Shown in pieces: positions 15,975 through 22,863 of a stretch of DNA of 64,000 nt. Location: positions 1-64,000 of the forward strand of contig WRHN01000001.1 of assembly GCA_009783235.1 (NCBI GenBank), read 5' to 3'. Source of the stretch: Candidatus Saccharimonadota bacterium (GTDB lineage Bacteria; Patescibacteriota; Saccharimonadia; Saccharimonadales; Saccharimonadaceae). The translations under genes were made by a program, and so were the position numbers. Position 1 is the stretch's first letter. Each line of letters begins with the position of its first letter. A model generated the notes under the pieces. The model saw only the letters and a program-made list of their open reading frames with translations. It did not search any database and was not told where the DNA came from.

Positions 15975-16003
15975 TCAAGAGCAATTTCTAGAGAGAATAA
16001 GAC

Positions 16004-16381
16004 ATGAAGTTTAGAATCAATAGTATCATTGGAAAACTGGTCGGCGGTTTCGCTGTAGCCAGCGCAGCATTAGTTGCTGGGGCCATTCGGGTTCAGGCAA
16101 TCGGACTAGAGAGCGGAAAGTCGGCTGCTGGTAAAGGCAATGGTCTAAGCAAGGGTGACGCGGACACAACCGTAACAAATATAGTTAACGTTGCCATGTA
16201 CGCCATCGGCGTTATTTCAGTCATCATAATTATCTATGCTGGCATTATGTACGCCACTGCCGCTGGCGACGAAGCCAAGGTTAAAAAAGCCAAAAACACT
16301 ATAGTTGGCGGCGTAATTGGTCTAGCCATTTCAATATTAGCTTTGGTGATAGTTAATTTTGTTATAGCCCAGGTAAAATAG
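16004..16381 (+). CDS. VirB2/TrbC-like pilin subunit 4
   Basis: 125 residues: signal peptide about 1-32 ending in V-Q-A, a polar mature N-terminus rich in Gly, Lys and Ser, and the two-helix core with loop MYATAAGDEAKVKKAKN followed by GGVIGLAISILALVIVNFVI. It follows pilin 3 by 29 bases with AGAGAG as a weak ribosome site. The core is nearly identical to that of the next gene while the N-terminal parts differ, a pattern expected if the exposed end diversifies and the packing core is kept. Confidence 0.7.
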   Translation: MKFRINSIIGKLVGGFAVASAALVAGAIRVQAIGLESGKSAAGKGNGLSKGDADTTVTNIVNVAMYAIGVISVIIIIYAGIMYATAAGDEAKVKKAKNTIVGGVIGLAISILALVIVNFVIAQVK

Positions 16382-16387
16382 GCGCGA

Positions 16388-16795
16388 ATGGACAATATGA
16401 GGAAAAACCCCACAACAAAGAGTTCAAAAAAATCGCCAAGCTTCTTAGCCTCGGCAATTGGTGTTGCCGCACTTTGTTCGACAGCAGCGAACAACAGCGT
16501 AATGGCGGGGAGCGGTATTAGAGACGGCGTTACCGCTGCTGCTGATCCGGGCAGCGGGATAGTTAGTAGTGATGCCGATACCGTAGTTGGCAATATCACC
16601 AGCGTTGCTATGTGGGCGGTCGGCATTATCTCCGTTGTAATCATTATCTTCTCTGGCATTATGTACGCTACTGCCGCTGGCGACGAATCTAAAACTAAAA
16701 AGGCACAGAAAGCCCTAGTCGGTGGGATAATCGGCCTAGCCATTGCAATATTAGCTTTGGTGATAGTTAACTTTGTTATTAAAGAAGTTAGATAA
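16388..16795 (+). CDS. VirB2/TrbC-like pilin subunit 5
   Basis: 135 residues. A lysine-rich start and a weak signal helix (about 18-40) are followed by a polar region and the two-helix core with MYATAAGDESKTKKAQK and GGIIGLAIAILALVIVNFVI. It starts 6 bases after pilin 4 and is the last of the array; the next gene converges on it from the other strand. Its core differs from pilin 4 by only a few conservative substitutions. No terminator with a clear stem is visible in the 37-base gap. Confidence 0.7.
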   Translation: MDNMRKNPTTKSSKKSPSFLASAIGVAALCSTAANNSVMAGSGIRDGVTAAADPGSGIVSSDADTVVGNITSVAMWAVGIISVVIIIFSGIMYATAAGDESKTKKAQKALVGGIIGLAIAILALVIVNFVIKEVR

Positions 16796-16832
16796 TAAGA
16801 AAAACAAACTCCCGCCCTAGCCGACGGAAGCT

Positions 16833-17567
16833 TCAAAGTGTTTTCTGGCAAATCGCGACCAACGATAATCCCGGTAAGTAAATTCTGAATTTCGCCAAGA
16901 TTTTGCAAAATAGAAAATCAAGGTTTAGAATCAAAACTAGCAGTCCGGTCAGCCAGTGCTGGGGCGAAAATCGCCAATTCGCTGTTCCGAACTGCTTTTT
17001 TTGGATATCTCTTTCGAATATCTTCGTGAGCACTCTTGGCGCTAATAAGCTAGCGTAAAAATAATGACAAGATTGCACATCTAGGTCAGATTTTTTAAGC
17101 ACCGCTAATAACTGTTGACGGTTGTATCTTCGGTAGTGTTTGACAAAGGCGTCGTGCTGGGAAAATAATGGCTGAAAAGCAGGAACGGTAATGAGAAAAG
17201 TGTTTTTTGGACGCGCGCCTTGAACGATTGGCTTCAAGAAACCAACGTCGTCTTCAATGTGTTCTAAAACGTCCATTAATAAATAAACATTATCCGCGCC
17301 TTTAAATTTGGGAATGTCTTTAGTTTGTTTGAGACACAAAACTTCGTCTTTCACAATTTTATTTTGGCGATAATTAAGATCAACTGCCGCCAACTGACCC
17401 TTCACGCGATTTCTTATTTGACCTAGAAAAAACTTATCGCCTGCCCCAATATCAACGACATTACCTATGTCGATTTTTTCAAGAAGACGCAAAATATTTT
17501 GCGCTCGAGAAATTTCCCAGGGGTGTCGGTTCTTAGACTTGCTCAACTTACTTTCCAATAAATCCAT
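16833..17567 (-). CDS. Class I SAM-dependent methyltransferase
   Basis: 244 residues. VVDIGAGDKF (about 38-47) is the glycine-rich SAM-binding motif I, with an acidic residue after the second strand (AVDLN), and LLMDVLEHIEDD is the usual post-motif region of UbiE/UbiG-like methyltransferases. A C-terminal stretch has HYRRYN and hydrophobic segments that may touch the membrane. It is the last gene of the minus-strand envelope-glycan set, starting 11 bases after the polytopic protein gene. A role in methylating a lipid-linked sugar or surface glycan is suggested only by neighbours; the substrate is unknown. Confidence 0.75.
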   Translation of the reverse strand: MDLLESKLSKSKNRHPWEISRAQNILRLLEKIDIGNVVDIGAGDKFFLGQIRNRVKGQLAAVDLNYRQNKIVKDEVLCLKQTKDIPKFKGADNVYLLMDVLEHIEDDVGFLKPIVQGARPKNTFLITVPAFQPLFSQHDAFVKHYRRYNRQQLLAVLKKSDLDVQSCHYFYASLLAPRVLTKIFERDIQKKQFGTANWRFSPQHWLTGLLVLILNLDFLFCKILAKFRIYLPGLSLVAICQKTL

Positions 17568-17577
17568 CTACAGTTCC

Positions 17578-18948
17578 CTATTGCTTGACTAACAAAACCG
17601 AATGGCTGCTGTCGGTAGCTTTCGTGTCTGACCACCCGTCGGTTTTTAGGTGATTAATTAACTCTTCCCTGTCAGCAGACACCAGCGCGCAAGTTATATC
17701 ATAGCGTTCAAATTGCGCTTTGCGAAATTCATCATCACTAAATACTTCTTTCCAGATATCGAATAAGTTTTCGCCGTCTATCACCCAAATTGGTCCGCGG
17801 CCGTCGATGTACACTTTGTGGCTCGGCAGTTGCCAAATTAAGTATCCGCCGAAGTTATATTCATTGAACAGTTGGCCTTGACACGGGTTGTTGCTCAGGT
17901 ACTTTACCGCCGCAGTCGGATATTTAGCTTCGCGACTTTCCCACAGATTGATATTAGAATAGATCGCATACAGGGCGGGCACCGCCGCAAATGCGCCGAC
18001 TATTGCCAGAACAATCTTCGCTTTTCGACCGAGTTTTTGCGGCATTGACAACACCGCTTTGCGCAGGGCCTTATCAGTCGGCTCGATGGCTGTCAAGGCA
18101 AACAGGGGCCAATGCCGTATGCTTTTGAGGCTGGCCAGCAACATCAACACGTCCATGCGGATATATTCGGTCCAGCGGTGCTTTTTGATGTTCATAATAA
18201 TCATTGCCCCCCATAGCGCGCAAATTGCTAACATTGATTCGTTAAGCCAAAGGGCCCGCCATTCAGCGATATTTTTCGACTTGTTGGAATCAAACAAAAT
18301 TAGCAAAATTTCATTATAAAGATGCAATCCGTATGGATTCACTAAAGTAACCAGCGCACACACCACGAACAACGTCGCCGCGCCCCCCCACGTTCTCTCG
18401 CGCCAGCCTTTGTATAAAATGTAAAACAAGCCGATCAAAAATCCGCCGTGCATATTTGCCCACAGACAGATTAGCGGCGCCATTAACCATCGCCAGCGCG
18501 GGTTTTTGAGTTCAAAAATAAACATGGTCAGGCTAAGAAACAGAATGTCCCAAGCTACTGCGCGCACGCCCGCGAACGGCAAGGTGGCCACTGCAGCAAT
18601 CAACACCACCGGCCCCAGCTTGCCCCGCCCTACTAAAACAAACGCGCTCGTCCAGATTAAAGCATAAACCAAAACTAACAACCCATAGCCGCCCCAGGAA
18701 TGCAACAGATAAAGTAAGATATCGCTCAACCATTCGTGGTTGGCCCACGGAAAACTGCTAAAAGTGTAAGTAAAAATATCCGTCGCGGGTATTCCATTGG
18801 TCAAAAAGTATGCGCCAGATTTCAAATGCCAACCAAAATCTGGGTCGAGCCTGCCCCAGCTCACTGCAAAAAACATGGCAAACAACAAAAGTGCTGTTAC
18901 CCACCATGGCCACTCCAGCCACTTAGGAATCTTTTTCAGTTTTTTCAT
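17578..18948 (-). CDS. Polytopic membrane protein, GT-C glycosyltransferase-like
   Basis: 456 residues with about ten membrane helices and a C-terminal soluble domain (about 345-456). After the first helix comes RLDPDFGWHLKSG, an acidic first outside loop resembling the D-x-D motif of GT-C enzymes that use polyprenyl-phosphate sugars. The C-terminal domain has VYIDGRGPIWV. With GtrB- and GtrA-like genes directly upstream, a role as the sugar-transferring third member of a Gtr-type cassette is reasonable, but sequence alone does not prove it. A TGC-TACAAT box ends 8 bases before the ATG, giving it its own leaderless promoter. Confidence 0.6.
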   Translation of the reverse strand: MKKLKKIPKWLEWPWWVTALLLFAMFFAVSWGRLDPDFGWHLKSGAYFLTNGIPATDIFTYTFSSFPWANHEWLSDILLYLLHSWGGYGLLVLVYALIWTSAFVLVGRGKLGPVVLIAAVATLPFAGVRAVAWDILFLSLTMFIFELKNPRWRWLMAPLICLWANMHGGFLIGLFYILYKGWRERTWGGAATLFVVCALVTLVNPYGLHLYNEILLILFDSNKSKNIAEWRALWLNESMLAICALWGAMIIMNIKKHRWTEYIRMDVLMLLASLKSIRHWPLFALTAIEPTDKALRKAVLSMPQKLGRKAKIVLAIVGAFAAVPALYAIYSNINLWESREAKYPTAAVKYLSNNPCQGQLFNEYNFGGYLIWQLPSHKVYIDGRGPIWVIDGENLFDIWKEVFSDDEFRKAQFERYDITCALVSADREELINHLKTDGWSDTKATDSSHSVLLVKQ

Positions 18949-18980
18949 GTTTCTTTATTGTAGCACGCTGGGTGGCGTGT

Positions 18981-19388
18981 TTATTTCTTTTGCCAGATTA
19001 TTTTAGAATACGTCATGAAATTCCAAGCAGTTGATGCGCCAGTTGCGAGGAGTTTAGCACCGTTCAAGCGCACAGCTTCACTCCACTCAACTGGCAAAAC
19101 TGTCAACAGTCCAAACATCACCAGGTTTTGTATGACCCAAAGCCCCAGCAGAGTAAAAATTATAAACAGAACGATTTCACGCAGGTAATTCTTATCGTGA
19201 GAGCGAAAAGTGTAATTTTTGTTAAGCACAAAACTAAAAATCATACACAGTCCAGTCGAAACCGTGTTGGCCCAAATTGGCGATAATCCCAGATACCAAA
19301 AAATGTTGAGCAAAATAAAACTCAAAACAGTCGCTAGGCTGCCCACCACCGCAAATCGCCAGCGCCTACTTTCGCGAATTTTTGCCAA
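18981..19388 (-). CDS. GtrA-like lipid-linked sugar flippase
   Basis: Four membrane helices in about 135 residues with FAVVGSLATVLSFILLN at the start and a FVLNKNYTF motif after helix two are typical of the GtrA family, which moves polyprenyl-phosphate sugars across the membrane. No ATG lies upstream of the first helix. The TTG at 19388 is chosen because GAGGAA stands 7 bases before it; it overlaps the end of the GtrB-like gene by 23 bases. An alternative TTG at 19436 would add 16 residues. The neighbour that makes the lipid-linked sugar is directly upstream in the same operon. Confidence 0.75.
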   Translation of the reverse strand: MAKIRESRRWRFAVVGSLATVLSFILLNIFWYLGLSPIWANTVSTGLCMIFSFVLNKNYTFRSHDKNYLREIVLFIIFTLLGLWVIQNLVMFGLLTVLPVEWSEAVRLNGAKLLATGASTAWNFMTYSKIIWQKK

Positions 19389-20313
19389 GGTGGATTTCCT
19401 CAATAAAATACAGCGGTCGTCGCTTGGTTTCGTCAAAAATACGTCCTACGTACTCGCCGATAATCCCCAGCGCCAACAACTGCACCCCCCCCAGGAACAA
19501 TATCACCGACATCATCGACGGCCAACCGCTGGTGTCTGGCCCGTGAATCAAAGTTCTAATAACCACGAACAGAATAAAAATAAAGCTAGCTAGAGAAATT
19601 GCTAAGCCCAGTATGGTGGCAAACCGCAAAGGAGCGGTGGTAAAAGAAGTAATGCCGTCAATGGCATGTTTAATGAGTGTCCCCCATCTGAGTTTAGTCT
19701 TCCCAGCCGCGCGCGCCTGCCGTCGATAAGTAATTTCTTTCTTAGAAAAACCAATCCAGCTGTAAAACGCCTTGGTGTTGCGGTTAGTCTCGCTGAGCTT
19801 GCGCAGAGCCGCCACACATTTTTTATCTAGCAGCCGAAAATCACCGGTGTGTTCTTGAATGGGAATCTTGGTAGTGCGCTTTAGCACTTTAAAATAGCCC
19901 CAAGAAGTGAACTTTTTCATAAACGATTCGCCGTCGCGCGACACTCGCCTAGCATAAACATCGTCAAAACCTTGTTGCCAAAACTTGACCATTTTGGGCA
20001 CTAACTCTGGCGGGTCTTGCAAATCAGCATCAAGTATAATCACCGCATCGCTAGTCAAGTGGTCAATTCCAGCTTTCAGCGCAGTTTCTTTGCCGAAATT
20101 GCGCGACAAGCGAACAAAATTGACGCGCTTATCGCGCACAGCAGCGTCCCTTAAAAGGTCTAGCGTACGGTCTTTGCTGCCATCGTCAACAAAAAGAAAT
20201 TCTAGATTATATGACTTCAACTTGTCAGACAATTTGTTCAGGCGCCTAAAGAGCGCCGGCAAGACGTCCTCTTCGTTATAAGCTGGTATCAAAATCGTGA
20301 TAGATTTTTTCAT
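19366..20313 (-). CDS. Family 2 glycosyltransferase, GtrB / dolichol-phosphate-mannose synthase-like
   Basis: 315 residues. The GT2 catalytic part (about 1-225) shows ILIPAYNEED, LFVDDGSKDRT and ILDADLQDPPE, where the D-A-D motif binds the metal and nucleotide sugar. Two C-terminal membrane helices (about 230-255 and 270-295) are as in GtrB and bacterial DPM-like enzymes. These transfer a sugar from UDP- or GDP-sugar to undecaprenyl phosphate at the inner membrane face. The GtrA-like flippase follows with overlap. TAAAAT ends 6 bases before the ATG, so the mRNA is probably leaderless. Confidence 0.88.
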   Translation of the reverse strand: MKKSITILIPAYNEEDVLPALFRRLNKLSDKLKSYNLEFLFVDDGSKDRTLDLLRDAAVRDKRVNFVRLSRNFGKETALKAGIDHLTSDAVIILDADLQDPPELVPKMVKFWQQGFDDVYARRVSRDGESFMKKFTSWGYFKVLKRTTKIPIQEHTGDFRLLDKKCVAALRKLSETNRNTKAFYSWIGFSKKEITYRRQARAAGKTKLRWGTLIKHAIDGITSFTTAPLRFATILGLAISLASFIFILFVVIRTLIHGPDTSGWPSMMSVILFLGGVQLLALGIIGEYVGRIFDETKRRPLYFIEEIHLGKNSRK

Positions 20314-20345
20314 GGTTTTATTTTACTACAAGAGTGATTAATTAT

Positions 20346-20373
20346 AAAATCAGGGCCAGCAAGCCCCGATTTT
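20346..20373 (-). terminator. Terminator of hsp20
   Basis: Stem AAAATC-GGGC / GCCC-GATTTT with one mismatch and a 6-nt loop, 20 bases past the hsp20 stop; on the minus strand it ends in GATTTTATAATT. Confidence 0.6.
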
Positions 20374-20392
20374 AAGTTACGATTCTCAAGTT

Positions 20393-20863
20393 CTAAGAAA
20401 CCTCAATGGTAATTGGCTCCTCAGCTTTGACTTTGACAAATGAAACGGTCAAAACGCCGTCGCGCAGCTCCGCTGCGGCCTCTTTTTCTTGCACTGGCAC
20501 TGGCAAAACAATGGTGCGCGAGAATTCACCCCAGTAGCACTCTTGAGAATGCCATTTAGCAATTTGACTTTCATTTTCGGCCGGCAACACACCATGAATT
20601 TCCAAAACGCCCTCTTTAATGTTCAACTTTAAGTCGGATTTTTTAGCTCCTGCTGTGCGGGCCTTCACCACCAAATGATCAGCAGTCTCGTAAATGTCAA
20701 CAGCTAACTGCCCTGGAATATCATCCGCAATTTCATTTTCATCAGGAATTTCCACCGCAACGGTTTCTTCCTCAACGATTAACGTCTCTCCACCTGTATC
20801 TTCGCCTTCGTCCAGACTGGTAAACAACTCATCTAGATCCATCAAGTCGTCATTCTTTGACAT
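20393..20863 (-). CDS. Hsp20 / alpha-crystallin small heat shock protein
   Basis: 156 residues. An acidic N-terminal third (about 1-48, many Glu, Asp) precedes the alpha-crystallin domain at about 50-145, with LAVDIYETADHLVVKA, a DLKLNIKEGVLEIHG strand pair and ELRDGVLTVSF, the A-x-x-x-G-V-L motif of the family. It ends in IEVS without an I-x-I tail. Small heat shock proteins hold unfolding proteins as oligomers in the cytosol. GGAGG stands before the ATG. A perfect inverted repeat TTCGCACA/TGTGCGAA lies between this gene and the divergent comF-like gene and could be a stress operator; it is not the CIRCE element. Confidence 0.88.
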   Translation of the reverse strand: MSKNDDLMDLDELFTSLDEGEDTGGETLIVEEETVAVEIPDENEIADDIPGQLAVDIYETADHLVVKARTAGAKKSDLKLNIKEGVLEIHGVLPAENESQIAKWHSQECYWGEFSRTIVLPVPVQEKEAAAELRDGVLTVSFVKVKAEEPITIEVS

Positions 20864-20913
20864 ACTTACTTTCCTCCAATATTAATATTTGCTAAGATAA
20901 TGTTAAGGTATTT

Positions 20914-20945
20914 TTCGCACAAAATCAAGGTAAAAACTGTGCGAA
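20914..20945. promoter_or_regulatory. Inverted repeat between hsp20 and the comF-like gene
   Basis: TTCGCACA at 20914-20921 is exactly complementary to TGTGCGAA at 20938-20945, with 16 bases between. It lies 50 bases upstream of the hsp20 start and 17 bases before the divergent ATG at 20962, directly beside the box TAATAT (20951-20956). A repressor operator is plausible. Confidence 0.45.
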
Positions 20946-20961
20946 TGTTGTAATATTCACA

Positions 20962-21576
20962 ATGTTAGATCAAATTTTAGCGATAATTTCACCCCATAAC
21001 TGCAAGGGATGCGGCCGAGAAGGTAGTTTGTTGTGTCGGCGTTGTATTTTTAACATCACTGAGCACAAAAACTGTTCGCCACAAAAAGATTTTTATTCAG
21101 TTGGACGGCGTCGAGGAGTGCTTAAACAGCTGACTGATGATTATAAATTTAACAGCGAGCGTGCCGCCGCAACGATTTTAGCGGAGTTGTTTGATGCAAT
21201 TTTGCCAGAACTGCCTGCTGACACTGTAATTACACCAATTCCGACCGCCAGCGCGCACGTGCGCCAATATGGTTTTGATCACACTAAATTGTTGGCTAAA
21301 AAGCTAGCCAAGCGGCGCAAACTAAAGGTGGCTTCCCTGTTAATTCGCACCAATAACCAGGCGCAGCATTTTTTGAAAAAAGCCGAGCGCGAAGAGGCCG
21401 CTAGGACAGCTTTTCGACTTAACAAAAATCTTGCCATGCCGACTAACGTTTTGCTTATTGATGACGTGGTTACTACTGGTGCTACCCTGCGGGCTGCGCG
21501 GGACATTCTAAAAACTGCGGGTGTGAAAAATATTAAAAATGCTGTTGTTTGCTATCAAAATAAAAATGGTGTATAA
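20962..21576 (+). CDS. comF: ComF-family phosphoribosyltransferase-like protein
   Basis: 204 residues. An N-terminal zinc ribbon CKGC...CRRC (about 13-28) is followed by a type I phosphoribosyltransferase fold with the PRPP-binding stretch VLLIDDVVTTGATLRAA (about 158-174). This layout is that of ComF/GntX, which supports DNA uptake in naturally competent bacteria, though its reaction is unknown. The ATG lies 5 bases after TAATAT, with no Shine-Dalgarno site, so the message is probably leaderless. No other competence gene is in the window, although a type IV pilin gene starts at its right end. Confidence 0.85.
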   Translation: MLDQILAIISPHNCKGCGREGSLLCRRCIFNITEHKNCSPQKDFYSVGRRRGVLKQLTDDYKFNSERAAATILAELFDAILPELPADTVITPIPTASAHVRQYGFDHTKLLAKKLAKRRKLKVASLLIRTNNQAQHFLKKAEREEAARTAFRLNKNLAMPTNVLLIDDVVTTGATLRAARDILKTAGVKNIKNAVVCYQNKNGV

Positions 21577-21583
21577 TGGGCTT

Positions 21584-22054
21584 ATGGCTAAAGGAGGAGT
21601 AAAAACTATAGAGTGGAAGGCTGCTGAGTCGGTTGACCACGAGCGCTCCACGGGTTGGCACATCATACTTTATGGTGTTGCTTTAGTGTTAATTGGTTTA
21701 TGCGTTTGGAGTAAAAACTGGATTGGCATTGGTCTGGTTGTTATCATTGTAGTCGCTCTACAAGTGGTCGGTAGTAAACCGGCGCGTATGATGGAGTACA
21801 AGCTATCAGAAGAAGGTTTGACGATTAATGGCCAATTACACCTGTTTAGTGAATATCGCGGCTTTGGCGTGCGCCACGACGGTCAATTTTGGCAATTAGT
21901 TTTGCTGCCCACGGCGCGGTTTGCTCCTGAGACCTCGATTTTTATTCGTGATGATCATGGTGAGGAAATTGTTGATGTGTTGGGCCAAATTTTGCCAATG
22001 GAGCAAGTGAACAAAGACATCATCGGCAATATCGCTCGCAAACTTAAACTGTAA
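21584..22054 (+). CDS. Two-helix membrane protein of unknown function
   Basis: 156 residues from the ATG at 21584. A start further upstream in the same frame (21539) would lie inside comF; the later ATG is preferred because TATAAT at 21572-21577 ends exactly 6 bases before it. Two adjacent membrane helices (about 23-60) are followed by a cytoplasmic domain of about 95 residues with predicted beta strands (LSEEGLTING, FGVRHDGQFWQL), reminiscent of PH-like domains in small bacterial membrane proteins. I do not recognise a named family. A hairpin with a T-run follows directly, ending at the 5' base of tRNA-Ser. Confidence 0.65.
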   Translation: MAKGGVKTIEWKAAESVDHERSTGWHIILYGVALVLIGLCVWSKNWIGIGLVVIIVVALQVVGSKPARMMEYKLSEEGLTINGQLHLFSEYRGFGVRHDGQFWQLVLLPTARFAPETSIFIRDDHGEEIVDVLGQILPMEQVNKDIIGNIARKLKL

Positions 22055-22078
22055 CCTTACGTTTGATATGATAAAATG

Positions 22079-22099
22079 AAAACACCGCTAGGTGTTTTT
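22079..22099 (+). terminator. Terminator between the membrane protein gene and tRNA-Ser
   Basis: Stem AAAACACC/GGTGTTTT with loop GCTA and a run of T that ends at the first base of tRNA-Ser. A TAAAAT box at 22072-22077, partly in front of the stem, can serve as the tRNA promoter. Confidence 0.6.
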
Positions 22100-22190
22100 G
22101 GATGGCTGACCGAGTGGTTTAAGGAGCACGCTTGGAAAGCGTGTGTGTGGGTCAACCGCACCGGGGGTTCGAATCCCCCGCCATCCGCCA
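22100..22190 (+). tRNA. tRNA-Ser (anticodon GGA)
   Basis: Class II tRNA: acceptor GGATGGC/GCCATCC, anticodon loop TTGGAAA (GGA) on CACGC/GCGTG, long variable arm, T-loop TTCGAAT, discriminator G and encoded CCA. Confidence 0.96.
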
Positions 22191-22223
22191 GATACGGGCA
22201 CGATAAAAAGCCCAGAGGAATTT

Positions 22224-22845
22224 ATGATAGACGCAGTAAAACAGAACACGCAGACGTACGATAAAATCGCTTCTTCGTATAGCAAAAGGAATTACGAACA
22301 TTTTTGGATTGACGAATTTGACTATTATAAAAGTATTATTGATGGCAAAAAAGTTGTCGACCTTGGTTGTGGCGCGGGGCGAGACGCTGAGGTTTTTGTA
22401 AAGAACGGTTTTGATCATACAGGAGTAGATGCGTCGAGCGGCATGTTGAAGATAGCGAAAAAGAGAGTGCCAAGCGGCAATTTCCGGAAAATGAATTTTG
22501 CAAAGTTGTCTTTTAAAGACAGTGAGTTTGATGGATTTTGGGCGGCCGCGAGTTTTCTTTATGTTCCCAAAAAAAGATATTGACAAAGTTCTTCAAGAGG
22601 CAAGGCGAGTTATCAAGGACGGTGGTGTCGGTTTCATTTCGGTAAAGGAAAAAGTTGAAATGGACGAGGGCCTGATTGGCGACGAGAGAACGGGGGGCAG
22701 CCGATATTCTTCGTTTTATGATAAAAAAGAATTCAAGAAACTGCTTGAGCAGAACGGTCTTTTGGTGATTAAAACACTTTTGCATGCGGAAGACGACAAA
22801 TATAATACGAACTGGCTTTGTTATTTTGTGAGAGTTAAGAAATAG
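22224..22845 (+). pseudogene. Class I SAM-dependent methyltransferase, interrupted by a frameshift
   Basis: The first frame (ATG 22224, GAGGAA upstream) reads a normal methyltransferase start: VVDLGCGAGRDAEVF is the SAM motif and GVDASSGML the acidic loop. It runs off at a TGA (22581-22583) just after FLYVPKK. The rest of the fold (DIDKVLQEARRVIKDGGVGF, then the C-terminal part to 22845) continues in another frame. The switch lies at seven A (22569-22575); six A would restore one open frame of about 206 codons with the expected LYVPKKDIDKV. So this is either a base-calling error in a homopolymer, a recent mutation, or a gene rescued by slippage. The family is common; the substrate is unknown. 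Confidence 0.75.
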
Positions 22846-22863
22846 AATTGACCAGTGGAAAGT

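Noticed and set aside
20914-20945. CIRCE element
   Set aside because: CIRCE is TTAGCACTC-N9-GAGTGCTAA; the repeat here differs in sequence and spacing.
22566-22576. Programmed -1 frameshifting at the A7 run
   Set aside because: The shift needed is +1 (skip one A), and the phase of the A-run does not give an X-XXY-YYZ site; error, mutation or polymerase slippage are simpler.
22152-22586. Minus-strand ORF opposite the methyltransferase
   Set aside because: It overlaps tRNA-Ser and an obviously coding plus-strand gene; composition is that of an antisense frame.
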